A stretch of 64,000 nt of DNA, taken from NCBI RefSeq assembly GCF_007004655.1, contig NZ_ML660102.1, forward strand, positions 62,001 through 126,000, given 5' to 3'. This DNA is from Exilibacterium tricleocarpae (GTDB taxonomy: Bacteria; Pseudomonadota; Gammaproteobacteria; Pseudomonadales; Cellvibrionaceae). Positions within the stretch are counted from its first letter, which is position 1. Each line of letters begins with the position of its first letter. The notes beneath the pieces are model-generated. The model was not told the DNA's origin, ran no database searches, and saw only the letters and a program-made list of their open reading frames with translations. Position numbers and translations under genes: made by a program. Positions 26,833 to 35,834 of this stretch are shown here, piece after piece.

Positions 26833-27845
26833 ACAGGCCTCCCGCTCCCGCAGCGACCAAAGAATCAAGGCAGCGGATAATCCGCATCGCTGAAGCAACC
26901 ATGCAATGGCCGTTCAGGCTGTGGAGCTTCGGTGAGGCTATCGCCATGGATGGGCTGTTGCAGGCCGCCTCAACAGTGGGTCGCAGCACCTATCAGGCCT
27001 ACGTACACGCTTTACTTTTAGCCACAGTTGCTCGAAACATCGGCCGCAATGACAACGATCACCTGGTACCGGCAAGGGCCCTGCTCTGCCTTTATCACCG
27101 CCTCGGGGATCAGAGGTTTCTGGATGCCGCGGGAAAAGTGGTGGCATTTCATGAGCACCTTCCAACGACGAAATACGGCGCCCTGTTAGTGCGCGCGCAG
27201 CAGCCGGGCTGGGCTCACCAAATATGGGTCGACTCTATGGATATTGTAGGCCCTCTCTACGTTGCCTATGCCAAAGCCACCGGCGAAGATCAATGGCACG
27301 AGCGTGCAGTCATGCTAACCCTTGCCTACGCTCGGCACCTGCAGACTGAATCCGGGCTGTTCCTACACGGTTTCGACAACCACGCCGGCCCAAACGGCGG
27401 ACTGTGGGCGCGGGGACAAGGATGGGCCCTGGCAGGCATGGGAGATGTCCTTGAGAATTCACCTGCATCTACCCGCGGCTACAGTGAACTCCATGAGCGA
27501 TATCTCAGGCTGGTAGAAGCTGTTGTCACACGCCAACAGCCAAGCGGGTTGTGGAACACTGTCATCGGCGATACGGATACCTATGAGGAGACCACACTCG
27601 CCGCCATGTTCGTCACAGAAATGACTTCCCGCCGGGTCGGGGGCGCACCAGTTCGAACTGCGACTGAGAATGCCAGACTGGCGGTGAGGTCTCATGTGAC
27701 ATCCGACGGTCACCTGGAGCTTGTGAGTAGTGCTACCCCCATCGGACAGCACTCGACCTATGCCACCCGCCCATTTGGCTTTTACCCATGGGGACAAGGG
27801 GCGCTACTGAATATGGAATGCAGGAGCAGTGACAATGAAGGTTAA
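26829..27845 (+). CDS. GH88/GH105-type unsaturated uronyl hydrolase
   Basis: The 338-residue protein is an alpha/alpha-barrel hydrolase of the GH88/GH105 type. Visible motifs are the catalytic-type Asp in IWVDSMDIVGP (D135), GLFLHGFDNH, GLWARGQGWALAGMGDVL and LWNTVIGDTDTYEETT. These enzymes remove the 4,5-unsaturated uronic acid left at the non-reducing end by polysaccharide lyases, so its presence supports the lyase call for the 13.7-kb gene. No signal peptide is visible, so it is probably cytoplasmic, which fits its place beside the symporter. The start is GTG within a 4-nt overlap. Confidence 0.87.
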   Translation: MNRPPAPAATKESRQRIIRIAEATMQWPFRLWSFGEAIAMDGLLQAASTVGRSTYQAYVHALLLATVARNIGRNDNDHLVPARALLCLYHRLGDQRFLDAAGKVVAFHEHLPTTKYGALLVRAQQPGWAHQIWVDSMDIVGPLYVAYAKATGEDQWHERAVMLTLAYARHLQTESGLFLHGFDNHAGPNGGLWARGQGWALAGMGDVLENSPASTRGYSELHERYLRLVEAVVTRQQPSGLWNTVIGDTDTYEETTLAAMFVTEMTSRRVGGAPVRTATENARLAVRSHVTSDGHLELVSSATPIGQHSTYATRPFGFYPWGQGALLNMECRSSDNEG

Positions 27846-29040
27846 CTCAGTTGAAACATTCGCGATTGAAGCTAAACCTATAGATAATAAAGGTTACTGG
27901 GGGGCTCGCGCCTGGGGCCAGGGCGCACCAACGCGACACCTCTCCGCGGAATACCCCCCCAAAATCCGCCGCACATTTTTGTACTCACCAAATATTGAAA
28001 CCGTTATTATCCGTATCACAACAGATGAAGGCCTTGTAGGCTGGGGGGAGGCAAAAGCGCCTGTTGCAGCGCGTGTTACCAAAGCGCTGATCGACCAGCT
28101 CCTGGCGCCGGTGGTTATCGGTCAAAACCCGTGTGAAACTGTTCGGCTTTGGGAGACCCTGTACGCCGGTATGCGCGTGCGCGGGCATCAATCCGGTTTC
28201 TGGCTAGAGGCGATATCGGGAATCGATATCGCCCTGTGGGATATCGCCGGGCAATTTGCCGGGTGGCCGATCCATATCGGGCTTGGCGGGGCATTTAGAA
28301 AGCCGGTGCGTGTGTATGCCTCCGGTATTCCGACCCTTCCGGGCAACGCCACAGCCGAGGCTTTTGACGATTTAGCAAACCAAGCGCTTGAGGTAAAAGA
28401 CAAAGGATTCACCGCACTCAAGATGGCTCTCGGGCGTGATATTCCCGGTGACGTTCAATCAGCGGAGGTAGTGCGCCAGGCTGTCGGACCCGAATTCGAC
28501 CTCTACGCAGATGCGGCAGGTTCCTACGATGCAGCCCAGGCTATTACCATCGGCAAGGATCTGGAACGTCTTAATTTCGGATTTTTCGAAATGCCCATCC
28601 CGCCCGAGAACAAAGACGGCTACGCACGACTTGCAGCTCGGCTCGATATTCCATTGGCTCTGGATTCACTGATGACAAGATTTGAGACTTTGGATTTTCT
28701 CAGGCGCGGCGGCCTCCATCTGGTCCAGCCGGATGTGTGCCGGGCAGGTGGAATAACCGAATGCAGACGCATTGCCGAACTCGCAGATGCATTTGGTGTC
28801 GCCTATGCTCCGCATTGCAGTATTGGTTCGGCGGTACATTTCGCGGCGTCGGTACATCTCGGCGCCGCTATGCCCAACACGATGACTTGTGAATACTGGA
28901 TTGGGAACAACCCCCTTGGCAATCGCACCTTGAATAAGCCGCTGGATCTGGAGAATGGCCGCCTCAATGTACCTGGAGGAACCGGCTTAGGCTTAGAAAT
29001 CAACGCCGAGGCCCTGCTCTCTGCCGCTGTAAAATGCTAA
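27835..29040 (+). CDS. Second enolase-superfamily sugar-acid dehydratase or cycloisomerase
   Basis: It is 401 residues from the ATG at 27835, with AGGAG 7 nt upstream; it overlaps the hydrolase gene by 11 bp. The fold and motifs parallel the gene at 16.6 kb: RGHQSGFWLEAISGIDIALW in the cap, TALKMA (K196), D226 in LYADAAG, E252 in FFEMP and His327 in APHCSIG. The third metal-ligand position appears as Asp (LALDSLM, D277) rather than the usual Glu. The two paralogues are clearly diverged and probably act on different acids from the same polysaccharide. Last gene of the operon; convergent with narI. Confidence 0.85.
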   Translation: MKVNSVETFAIEAKPIDNKGYWGARAWGQGAPTRHLSAEYPPKIRRTFLYSPNIETVIIRITTDEGLVGWGEAKAPVAARVTKALIDQLLAPVVIGQNPCETVRLWETLYAGMRVRGHQSGFWLEAISGIDIALWDIAGQFAGWPIHIGLGGAFRKPVRVYASGIPTLPGNATAEAFDDLANQALEVKDKGFTALKMALGRDIPGDVQSAEVVRQAVGPEFDLYADAAGSYDAAQAITIGKDLERLNFGFFEMPIPPENKDGYARLAARLDIPLALDSLMTRFETLDFLRRGGLHLVQPDVCRAGGITECRRIAELADAFGVAYAPHCSIGSAVHFAASVHLGAAMPNTMTCEYWIGNNPLGNRTLNKPLDLENGRLNVPGGTGLGLEINAEALLSAAVKC

Positions 29041-29063
29041 CAAACCAGCCCAACAAGCACGCT

Positions 29064-29747
29064 TCAACCCCGGCTGCGCACGATCTGATAACCCCTGCGG
29101 GATAAATACTTAAAGGGTACACTAAATACATGCACCAACCGGGTAAACGGAAATACCAGGAAAATAGTGAGTCCTAAAAACAAATGTACCTTAAATACCC
29201 AGGCTTGGTGCGCCACAAAATCGGCAGCACCGGAACGAAAGGTGACAATGTATTGGGCCCAATTGGCCAGTGCCACCATCGAGCTGCCATCCAAATGCTG
29301 GGCGGAATAAGGGATAGTTAATAGGCCTAAAATTAGCTGAACATAAAGAATCAGCAAAATCAAAACATCAGAACGCTTGCTGGTGGCGCGTATACGGGGG
29401 TCAAACAGGCGACGCTTCAGTAAGATAGTCAACCCGACAAAACAGATAAGACCAAATATTCCCCCTGCAACCATGGCTACCACTTGCTTGGTTCCCGCAG
29501 ACATAAAGACATGATAGACGGCTTCAGGTGTCAACAAGCCAACCAGATGGCCAAAGAATAATAAGATGATGCCTATATGAAACAAATTGCTCCCTACCCG
29601 CATACCTCTCGAGCGCAGCAACTGACTCGAATCGGCTTTCCAGGTGTACTGATCCCGGTCGTAGCGGATTAAACTGCCGACAAAAAATACGGTTAATGCC
29701 AGATAAGGGTAGATGCCGAATAGGAACTGATTGATAAACTCGCTCAT
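29064..29747 (-). CDS. narI: Respiratory nitrate reductase gamma subunit (cytochrome b)
   Basis: This 227-residue integral membrane subunit has about five membrane helices (for example YLALTVFFVGSLIR at the N-terminus). It carries two b hemes that take electrons from quinol and pass them to NarH. Histidines in FHIGIILLFFGHLVG and in the fifth-helix region (KVHLFLGLTIFLVFPFTRLVH) fit the heme ligands. The ATG overlaps the narJ stop by 4 nt. Length is normal for the family. Confidence 0.96.
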   Translation of the reverse strand: MSEFINQFLFGIYPYLALTVFFVGSLIRYDRDQYTWKADSSQLLRSRGMRVGSNLFHIGIILLFFGHLVGLLTPEAVYHVFMSAGTKQVVAMVAGGIFGLICFVGLTILLKRRLFDPRIRATSKRSDVLILLILYVQLILGLLTIPYSAQHLDGSSMVALANWAQYIVTFRSGAADFVAHQAWVFKVHLFLGLTIFLVFPFTRLVHVFSVPFKYLSRRGYQIVRSRG

Positions 29748-30457
29748 TGCACACCTCCGACTATTTTAACCGTTTGCTCGCGCCTCTCCGTTGGCAACAT
29801 TTCCTCAGCGACAGACCGGCAGCCGGCACAATCAGCTTGTTGGGGATCACCATCAAACGCCGCTGCCTCTTCCCATTCCTTGTCCAGTGCGGCCAAACTG
29901 GTATCTTCGGCCTGAACAAAGCTGATCGCGGCATCAATAATTTTCTGATCCACCTTGGTCTTGGCCAACGCTTGCAGGCAGTCAAAAACAATATGGTAGT
30001 GATTATCCCGCTGCTCGAGCCTGGTGCCTATTGAAACGAGAATATGACTGATCTCACTTAACAACGCTTGCGCCTGGTGATAATCACAAAGCGAGCAGTA
30101 CTCCAAAAAGAGAGGCAGATAATCAGGTAATTCAGCCTGGTTAATCGTCAATCCTTTAGCGGCATACATTTCGCTGAGGTCTACCATTGCCTGCCCGCGC
30201 TCCCGCGAGTCACCGTGGACATGTTCGAACAAATGTAAACAGTGGCCTCGACCCCGGTCAAAGGTGTCTACATAGTGTTCTTGCAGATCATAAATATCCC
30301 GCTCGGCATTTTCAGCCAGCCACTGCCGGATACGCTTTAACGGCTTTTTAGCCAACAACCCCTCGCGCACCAGCAAGTCACCCAACGCCGGCCAACAGCC
30401 CACTGTCTCGGGTACCGGGTAGGTAAGGAGTAAACCGAGTATTTTAAATGTCTTCAT
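29744..30457 (-). CDS. narJ: Nitrate reductase assembly chaperone
   Basis: The 237-residue all-helical protein begins MKTFKILGLLLTYP and has the conserved LQEHYVDTFDRGRGHCLHLF, then EHVHGDSRERGQAM. NarJ binds the NarG N-terminus and helps insert the molybdenum cofactor; it is not part of the mature enzyme. The C-terminus carries a DCAGC pair of cysteines. It starts 3 nt after narH and overlaps narI. Confidence 0.96.
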   Translation of the reverse strand: MKTFKILGLLLTYPVPETVGCWPALGDLLVREGLLAKKPLKRIRQWLAENAERDIYDLQEHYVDTFDRGRGHCLHLFEHVHGDSRERGQAMVDLSEMYAAKGLTINQAELPDYLPLFLEYCSLCDYHQAQALLSEISHILVSIGTRLEQRDNHYHIVFDCLQALAKTKVDQKIIDAAISFVQAEDTSLAALDKEWEEAAAFDGDPQQADCAGCRSVAEEMLPTERREQTVKIVGGVQ

Positions 30458-30460
30458 ACA

Positions 30461-32008
30461 TCACCTTTTCTTCGGTTGACCACTCATGGTATTGACAAAT
30501 TTGACCGGTTCGAACAAACCCGTTTTCGTATTGCCACCCGAACAGCCGTTACCAAAACTGAACCCGCAGGAAGAGCGACTTTCAAAAGCAATATCATTGT
30601 CAAACGGTGTTTCACCGGCGTATTCCCGGTGGTTAGTGGGAATGACGTAGCGGTCTTCGTAATTCGCGATCGCCATAATCTGATACATATCGTCCAGTGT
30701 GGCTTCATCCAACCCGACGCAATCCAATACTTCCAGATCCACAACGCCCTCAACTGTCTTACCACGCATAAAGGCACGCATGGCCAACATTCTCTCCAGG
30801 GCGTGCACAACAGGTTCCTCTTGACCTGCAGTGAGCATATTGGCCAGATATTTAACAGGAATTCGCAAGTGGTGCACGTCCGGTATGACACCCTTCTTAG
30901 CAATCGCACCCACTTCGACAGCACCTTGAATCGGTGACAACGGCGGGATGTACCAGACCATAGGCAAGGTTCGATACTCCGGGTGTAAGGGAAAGGCCAC
31001 CTTCCAGTCCATCGCCATTTTATAAACAGGCGAGCGCTGGGCGGCTTCCAGCCAGCTGTCCGGGATGCCATCCTGCTTGGCCCGGGCAATAACCTGAGGG
31101 TCGTTGGGATCGAGGAAAATATCCAGCTGTGCTCGATATAAATCCTCTTCCTCAACACTCGCAGCAGCGGCAATTTTATCAGCGTCGTAGAGTAAAACAC
31201 CCAGGTAGCGAATACGGCCCACACAGGTTTCCGAACAAACCGTGGGGTCACCGGCCTCGATACGCGGGTAACAGAAAGTACATTTTTCCGACTTTCCCGA
31301 CTCCCAATTAAAATAGATTTTTTTGTAGGGACAGCCGCTGACACACATACGCCAACCGCGGCATTTATCCTGGTCAATCAGCACTATGCCATCTTCTTCA
31401 CGCTTATAGATAGCCCCACTGGGGCATGAGGCCACGCATGTCGGGTTTAGACAGTGTTCACACAAGCGTGGCAAATACATCATAAATGTGTTTTCAAATT
31501 TTCCGTATATGTCTTTTTCGACTTCCTTAAAGTTATAATCGCGACTGCGTTTTGCAAATTCGCCGCCAAGGATTTCCTCCCAATTCGGGCCCGTTTTCGG
31601 CTTTTCCACCCGCTCCCCGGTAATGGCTGAATGCGCCCGCGCGGTGGGAGGCGTTTTGACTTCCGGTGCCTTTTGCAAACGCTCGTAGTCATACGTTAAC
31701 GGTTCATAGTAATCGTCGATTTCCGGCAGATCAGGGTTGGCGAACAGCTTGGCCAGCACCTTTAACTTTCCACCAATTCTCGGCTTTAGTCTGCCGTCTT
31801 TATCACGTTCCCAGCCGCCATTCCACCTTGTCTGGTTCTCCCACTCGTTGGGGTAGCCGATACCGGGTTTTGACTCCACATTATTAAACCAGGCGTATTC
31901 CAGACCACTGCGGGAAGTCCACACGTTTTTACAGGTCACCGAACAAGTGTGGCAGCCGATACATTTATCCAGATTGAGCACCATGCCGATTTGCGCGCGT
32001 ATTTTCAT
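30461..32008 (-). CDS. narH: Respiratory nitrate reductase beta subunit (Fe-S)
   Basis: The 515-residue cytoplasmic electron-transfer subunit has four cysteine groups: CIGCHTCSVTC, CEHCLNPTCVASCP, CRGWRMCVSGCP and CTFCYP...CSETC. The Trp in place of a cysteine in CRGWRMC gives the one 3Fe-4S cluster usual in NarH, with three 4Fe-4S clusters. It moves electrons from NarI to NarG. The ATG overlaps the narG stop by 4 nt. Confidence 0.97.
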   Translation of the reverse strand: MKIRAQIGMVLNLDKCIGCHTCSVTCKNVWTSRSGLEYAWFNNVESKPGIGYPNEWENQTRWNGGWERDKDGRLKPRIGGKLKVLAKLFANPDLPEIDDYYEPLTYDYERLQKAPEVKTPPTARAHSAITGERVEKPKTGPNWEEILGGEFAKRSRDYNFKEVEKDIYGKFENTFMMYLPRLCEHCLNPTCVASCPSGAIYKREEDGIVLIDQDKCRGWRMCVSGCPYKKIYFNWESGKSEKCTFCYPRIEAGDPTVCSETCVGRIRYLGVLLYDADKIAAAASVEEEDLYRAQLDIFLDPNDPQVIARAKQDGIPDSWLEAAQRSPVYKMAMDWKVAFPLHPEYRTLPMVWYIPPLSPIQGAVEVGAIAKKGVIPDVHHLRIPVKYLANMLTAGQEEPVVHALERMLAMRAFMRGKTVEGVVDLEVLDCVGLDEATLDDMYQIMAIANYEDRYVIPTNHREYAGETPFDNDIAFESRSSCGFSFGNGCSGGNTKTGLFEPVKFVNTMSGQPKKR

Positions 32009-35000
32009 TGCGTTTTCCCCCCGTGACTCAAGTTTTCCAACTTACTACCGTCGGGTTCATCCAACCAGTTCACCTGGTCCATTTTCCGCACAACCACAAA
32101 TTCATCACGGTTGCTTCCCACCGTGCCATAGTAGTTAAACCCATAAGAAAGTTGCGCATAACCGCCAATCATATGTGTAGGCTTAACCACGGTGCGTGTA
32201 ACAGAGTTGTGAATGCCTCCACGTTTCCCGGTCGTTTCTGCACCCGGGGTGTTGATAATCTTTTCCTGCGCGTGATACATCATGCTCATGCCTTCCGGGA
32301 CGCGTTGACTGACCACGGCGCGGGCAACAATGGCACCATTGACGTTATAGAGTTCAATCCAATCGTTGTCCTCAACGTCAATTTTTGCTGCATCAATTTC
32401 GCTGATCCAGACAATGGGACCACCGCGACTTAAGGTCAGCATCAGCAGGTTTTCAGAATAGGTGCTGTGTATGCCCCATTTTTGGTGGGGCGTAATCCAG
32501 TTCAAAGTGACCTGTTTGCGCCCCCGTCCCAATTGATCTTCGACGGGGGCAACGGTTTTGGTATTAATGGGCGGCTTGTACACACAAAGGCTTTCACCGA
32601 AGTCCCGCATCCAGCTATGATCCTGGTAAAAGTGCTGGCGCCCGGTCAGGGTTCGCCACGGAATCAGCTCATGGATATTGGTGTAACCGGCATTGTAACT
32701 CACACGCTCATCTTCCAGTCCGCTCCAGGTAGGCGAAGAGATGATTTTCCTCGGTTGCGCCTGTAAATCGCGAAAGCGCAATTTCTCATCCTCCTTCGGC
32801 CGCGCCAGGTGCGTATGGTCCCGCCCGGTGATTTTACCCAGGGCCTCCCATGCCTTGACGGCGACGTGACCATTGGTCTCCGGTGCCAACGCCAGAATGA
32901 CTTCAGATGCGTCGATATCTGTTTCAATCTTCGGCAGGTTTTTAGAGACACCGCTGTCTTTTACAGTGGAGTTGAGATCACCCAGCAGTCGCACTTCTTC
33001 TTCCGTATTCCAGGCAATGCCTTTGCCACCGTTTCCGACCTTGGTCATCAAGGGTCCGAGTGAGGTAAATTTCTTATAGGTGTCAGGATAATCGCGCACC
33101 ACCTCCACCAGATTCGGCAGCGTTTTTCCGGGTATGGGTTCACATTCACCTTTTTTCCATTCTTTGACATCAAGGGCCTGGGCCAACTCCGCCGGCGTAT
33201 CGTGCAAAATGGGGAGAGTAACAATATCCGTCTCAGTGCCCAGGTGGCCTTCGCAAAGCTCGGAGAATTTCTTCGCAATACCTTTATAGGTATCCCAGTC
33301 ACTGCGGCTCTCCCATGCCGGGTCCACCGCTCGTGATAGCGGGTGAATAAAGGGGTGCATATCCGAGGTGTTGAGATCGTTTTTTTCATACCAGGTGGCG
33401 GACGGGAGCACGATATCGGAATAGACACAGGTAGTGGACATACGAAAGTCAAGAGTCACGACAAGATCCAACTTCCCTTCCGGTGCTGCGCCGTGCCAGG
33501 CCACCTCCTTGAGCTTTTGGCTGTCCATCTCCTCGCCCAAATCTTTTCCCAACAGGCCATTCTGGGTTCCGAGCAGATGTTTGAGCATATACTCATGCCC
33601 CTTACCACTGGACCCCAGAATATTGGAGCGCCAGATAAACAGATTGCGGGGAAAGTTACGTGGGTCATCGGGGTCCTCACAAGAGAACCGCAGGCTATCG
33701 TTCTTTAGACGGTCCACAATATAGTCGGCAGACGTCTGCCCCGCTTTCTTTGCCTGCTTTGAGAGCTGCAGTGGATTTTCTTCCAGCTGTGGTGCTGACG
33801 GTAACCAGCCCATCCGCTCAGAACGCACATTACAATCAATCAACGAATAGCCACGCCACCTGCTTTTATCTGCCAAGGGCGATAAAATTTCATCTATTTC
33901 GAGTTTTTCATAACGCCACTGATTGGAGTGATTATAAAAGAAGGACGTACTGTTCATATGCCGGGGGGGGCGATGCCAGTCAAGGCCAAATGCCAGCGGC
34001 TGCCAACCGGTTTGCGGGCGCAGTTTTTCCTGACCGACATAATGCGCCCAGCCACCGCCTGATTTACCGATACAGCCGCACAGCGTCAGTAAATTAATAA
34101 TGCCACGGTAGATCATATCCATGTGATACCAGTGGTTTACCGCCGCGCCCAATATCACCATGGATTTGCCGCGGGTTTTGTCGGCATTCTCGGCAAATTC
34201 CCGCGCCACGGTGATAACTTTGTCCCGTGCGACACCGGTGATTTTTTCCTGCCAGGCCGGCGTATAGGGAATATCATCATCAAAGCTTGCAGCGACGTTA
34301 TCGCCTCCCAACCCCTGATCTACGCCATAATTGGCCATCATCAAATCAAAAACCGTGGTGACCCTAATATCTCCGGTTGTCGTTTTTACTTTTCTTACCG
34401 GTAAGCTTCGATACAGAATACTGTCGTGATGGGTATGCTGAAATATCGCCTGCTCGTTCTCCAGGTTGCCAAAATAGGGAAACGCAACCGGGACCACCTC
34501 GTCATGCTTGCCGACCAGTGATTTGCGCGGCCAGATTTCCACCCCGGTAACACAGTTTTTCAGCTCCAGATTCCAGCGACCACTTTTATCCCAGCGAGAG
34601 CCAATAGTACCCATCGGCACCACCACTTCGTCGGTATTCTCATCGAGAAGGACGGGTTTCCAGTCCGCGTTTTCTTCTCTGCTCAGACTACCGAGATCAG
34701 AGGCGCGTAAGGTTCGCGCCGGGACATAAGCACCATCCTTTTCCTCCAGCATCACCAGAAACGGCATATCCGTATACATTCGCAGGTAATCATCAAAGTA
34801 CTCGCTCGGGCTGGCGCCCTTGCTTTCCAGATGGAACTCTCTTAGCACCACATGCCCCATCGCCATCGCCAGGGCGGAATCTGTTCCCTGGCGCGGGTTT
34901 AGCCAGAGATCGGTAAGCTTGGCGACCTCACTGTAGTCCGGGGTGACAGAGACCGTTTTCGTGCCTTTGTAACGCACTTCGGTAAAAAAGTGCGCATCGG

Positions 35001-35790
35001 GTGTGCGGGTCTGCGGTACGTTGGAACCCCAAGCCATGATGTATGAGGAGTTGTACCAGTCGGCAGATTCCGGTACATCCGTTTGTTCACCCCAGGTCTG
35101 GGGCGAACTCGGCGGCAAATCGCAATACCAATCGTAAAAGCTCATACAGGTACCGCCGATCAATGACAGGTAACGACTCCCGGCGGCATAGGAAACCATC
35201 GACATGGCGGGGATGGGCGAGAAGCCAACAATCCGGTCGGGACCATAGTGCTTGGCGGTGTAAACATTGGCGGCGGCTATGATCTCATTCGCCTCCTCCC
35301 ACTCGACACGCACCATTCCCCCCAGGCCCCGCACTTGCTTGTATTGTTTTGCCTGGTCGAGGTCGGTCACTATGCTTTCCCAGGCGTTTACCGGGTCTGG
35401 GTATCGCACTTTCGCCTCGCGCCATAGCCTGATCAGGCGGCTGCGGATCATTGGGTACTTTAAGCGCGCCGCACTGTATAGATACCAGGAGTAGCTCGCG
35501 CCCCGCGAGCAGCCTCGCGGTTCGTGATTGGGCAACTCGGCACGCGTGCGCGGATAGTCGGTCTGTTGCGTCTCCCAGGTCACCAGTCCGGCCTTCACAT
35601 AAATCTTCCAACTGCAGGAGCCGGTACAATTGACGCCGTGTGTCGAGCGCACGACTTTATCGTGTGACCAGCGACCGCGGTAAGCGCGCTCCCAGGAGCG
35701 GTTTTCATCGGTCGTAATGCCATGACCGCCGGCGAAAATCTCTGGTGATTTTTTTGAAAAAAAACTGAGTTTATCGAGAAAGTGGCTCAT
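32005..35790 (-). CDS. narG: Respiratory nitrate reductase alpha (molybdenum) subunit
   Basis: The 1261-residue catalytic subunit is of normal length. The N-terminal FS0 cluster motif is HGVNCTGSC (H51, C55, C59) with C94 in PRGCSRG. The segment ESADWYNSSY carries the Asp that ligates molybdenum in this family. There is no twin-arginine export signal, so the enzyme faces the cytoplasm and reduces nitrate to nitrite during anaerobic respiration. An AAAGGAA ribosome site precedes the ATG, and 44 bp separate it from narK2. Confidence 0.97.
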   Translation of the reverse strand: MSHFLDKLSFFSKKSPEIFAGGHGITTDENRSWERAYRGRWSHDKVVRSTHGVNCTGSCSWKIYVKAGLVTWETQQTDYPRTRAELPNHEPRGCSRGASYSWYLYSAARLKYPMIRSRLIRLWREAKVRYPDPVNAWESIVTDLDQAKQYKQVRGLGGMVRVEWEEANEIIAAANVYTAKHYGPDRIVGFSPIPAMSMVSYAAGSRYLSLIGGTCMSFYDWYCDLPPSSPQTWGEQTDVPESADWYNSSYIMAWGSNVPQTRTPDAHFFTEVRYKGTKTVSVTPDYSEVAKLTDLWLNPRQGTDSALAMAMGHVVLREFHLESKGASPSEYFDDYLRMYTDMPFLVMLEEKDGAYVPARTLRASDLGSLSREENADWKPVLLDENTDEVVVPMGTIGSRWDKSGRWNLELKNCVTGVEIWPRKSLVGKHDEVVPVAFPYFGNLENEQAIFQHTHHDSILYRSLPVRKVKTTTGDIRVTTVFDLMMANYGVDQGLGGDNVAASFDDDIPYTPAWQEKITGVARDKVITVAREFAENADKTRGKSMVILGAAVNHWYHMDMIYRGIINLLTLCGCIGKSGGGWAHYVGQEKLRPQTGWQPLAFGLDWHRPPRHMNSTSFFYNHSNQWRYEKLEIDEILSPLADKSRWRGYSLIDCNVRSERMGWLPSAPQLEENPLQLSKQAKKAGQTSADYIVDRLKNDSLRFSCEDPDDPRNFPRNLFIWRSNILGSSGKGHEYMLKHLLGTQNGLLGKDLGEEMDSQKLKEVAWHGAAPEGKLDLVVTLDFRMSTTCVYSDIVLPSATWYEKNDLNTSDMHPFIHPLSRAVDPAWESRSDWDTYKGIAKKFSELCEGHLGTETDIVTLPILHDTPAELAQALDVKEWKKGECEPIPGKTLPNLVEVVRDYPDTYKKFTSLGPLMTKVGNGGKGIAWNTEEEVRLLGDLNSTVKDSGVSKNLPKIETDIDASEVILALAPETNGHVAVKAWEALGKITGRDHTHLARPKEDEKLRFRDLQAQPRKIISSPTWSGLEDERVSYNAGYTNIHELIPWRTLTGRQHFYQDHSWMRDFGESLCVYKPPINTKTVAPVEDQLGRGRKQVTLNWITPHQKWGIHSTYSENLLMLTLSRGGPIVWISEIDAAKIDVEDNDWIELYNVNGAIVARAVVSQRVPEGMSMMYHAQEKIINTPGAETTGKRGGIHNSVTRTVVKPTHMIGGYAQLSYGFNYYGTVGSNRDEFVVVRKMDQVNWLDEPDGSKLENLSHGGKTQ

Positions 35791-35834
35791 TATTCATTCC
35801 TTTCGTCTTAGCGAATACATTTCGTCAAGATCTA

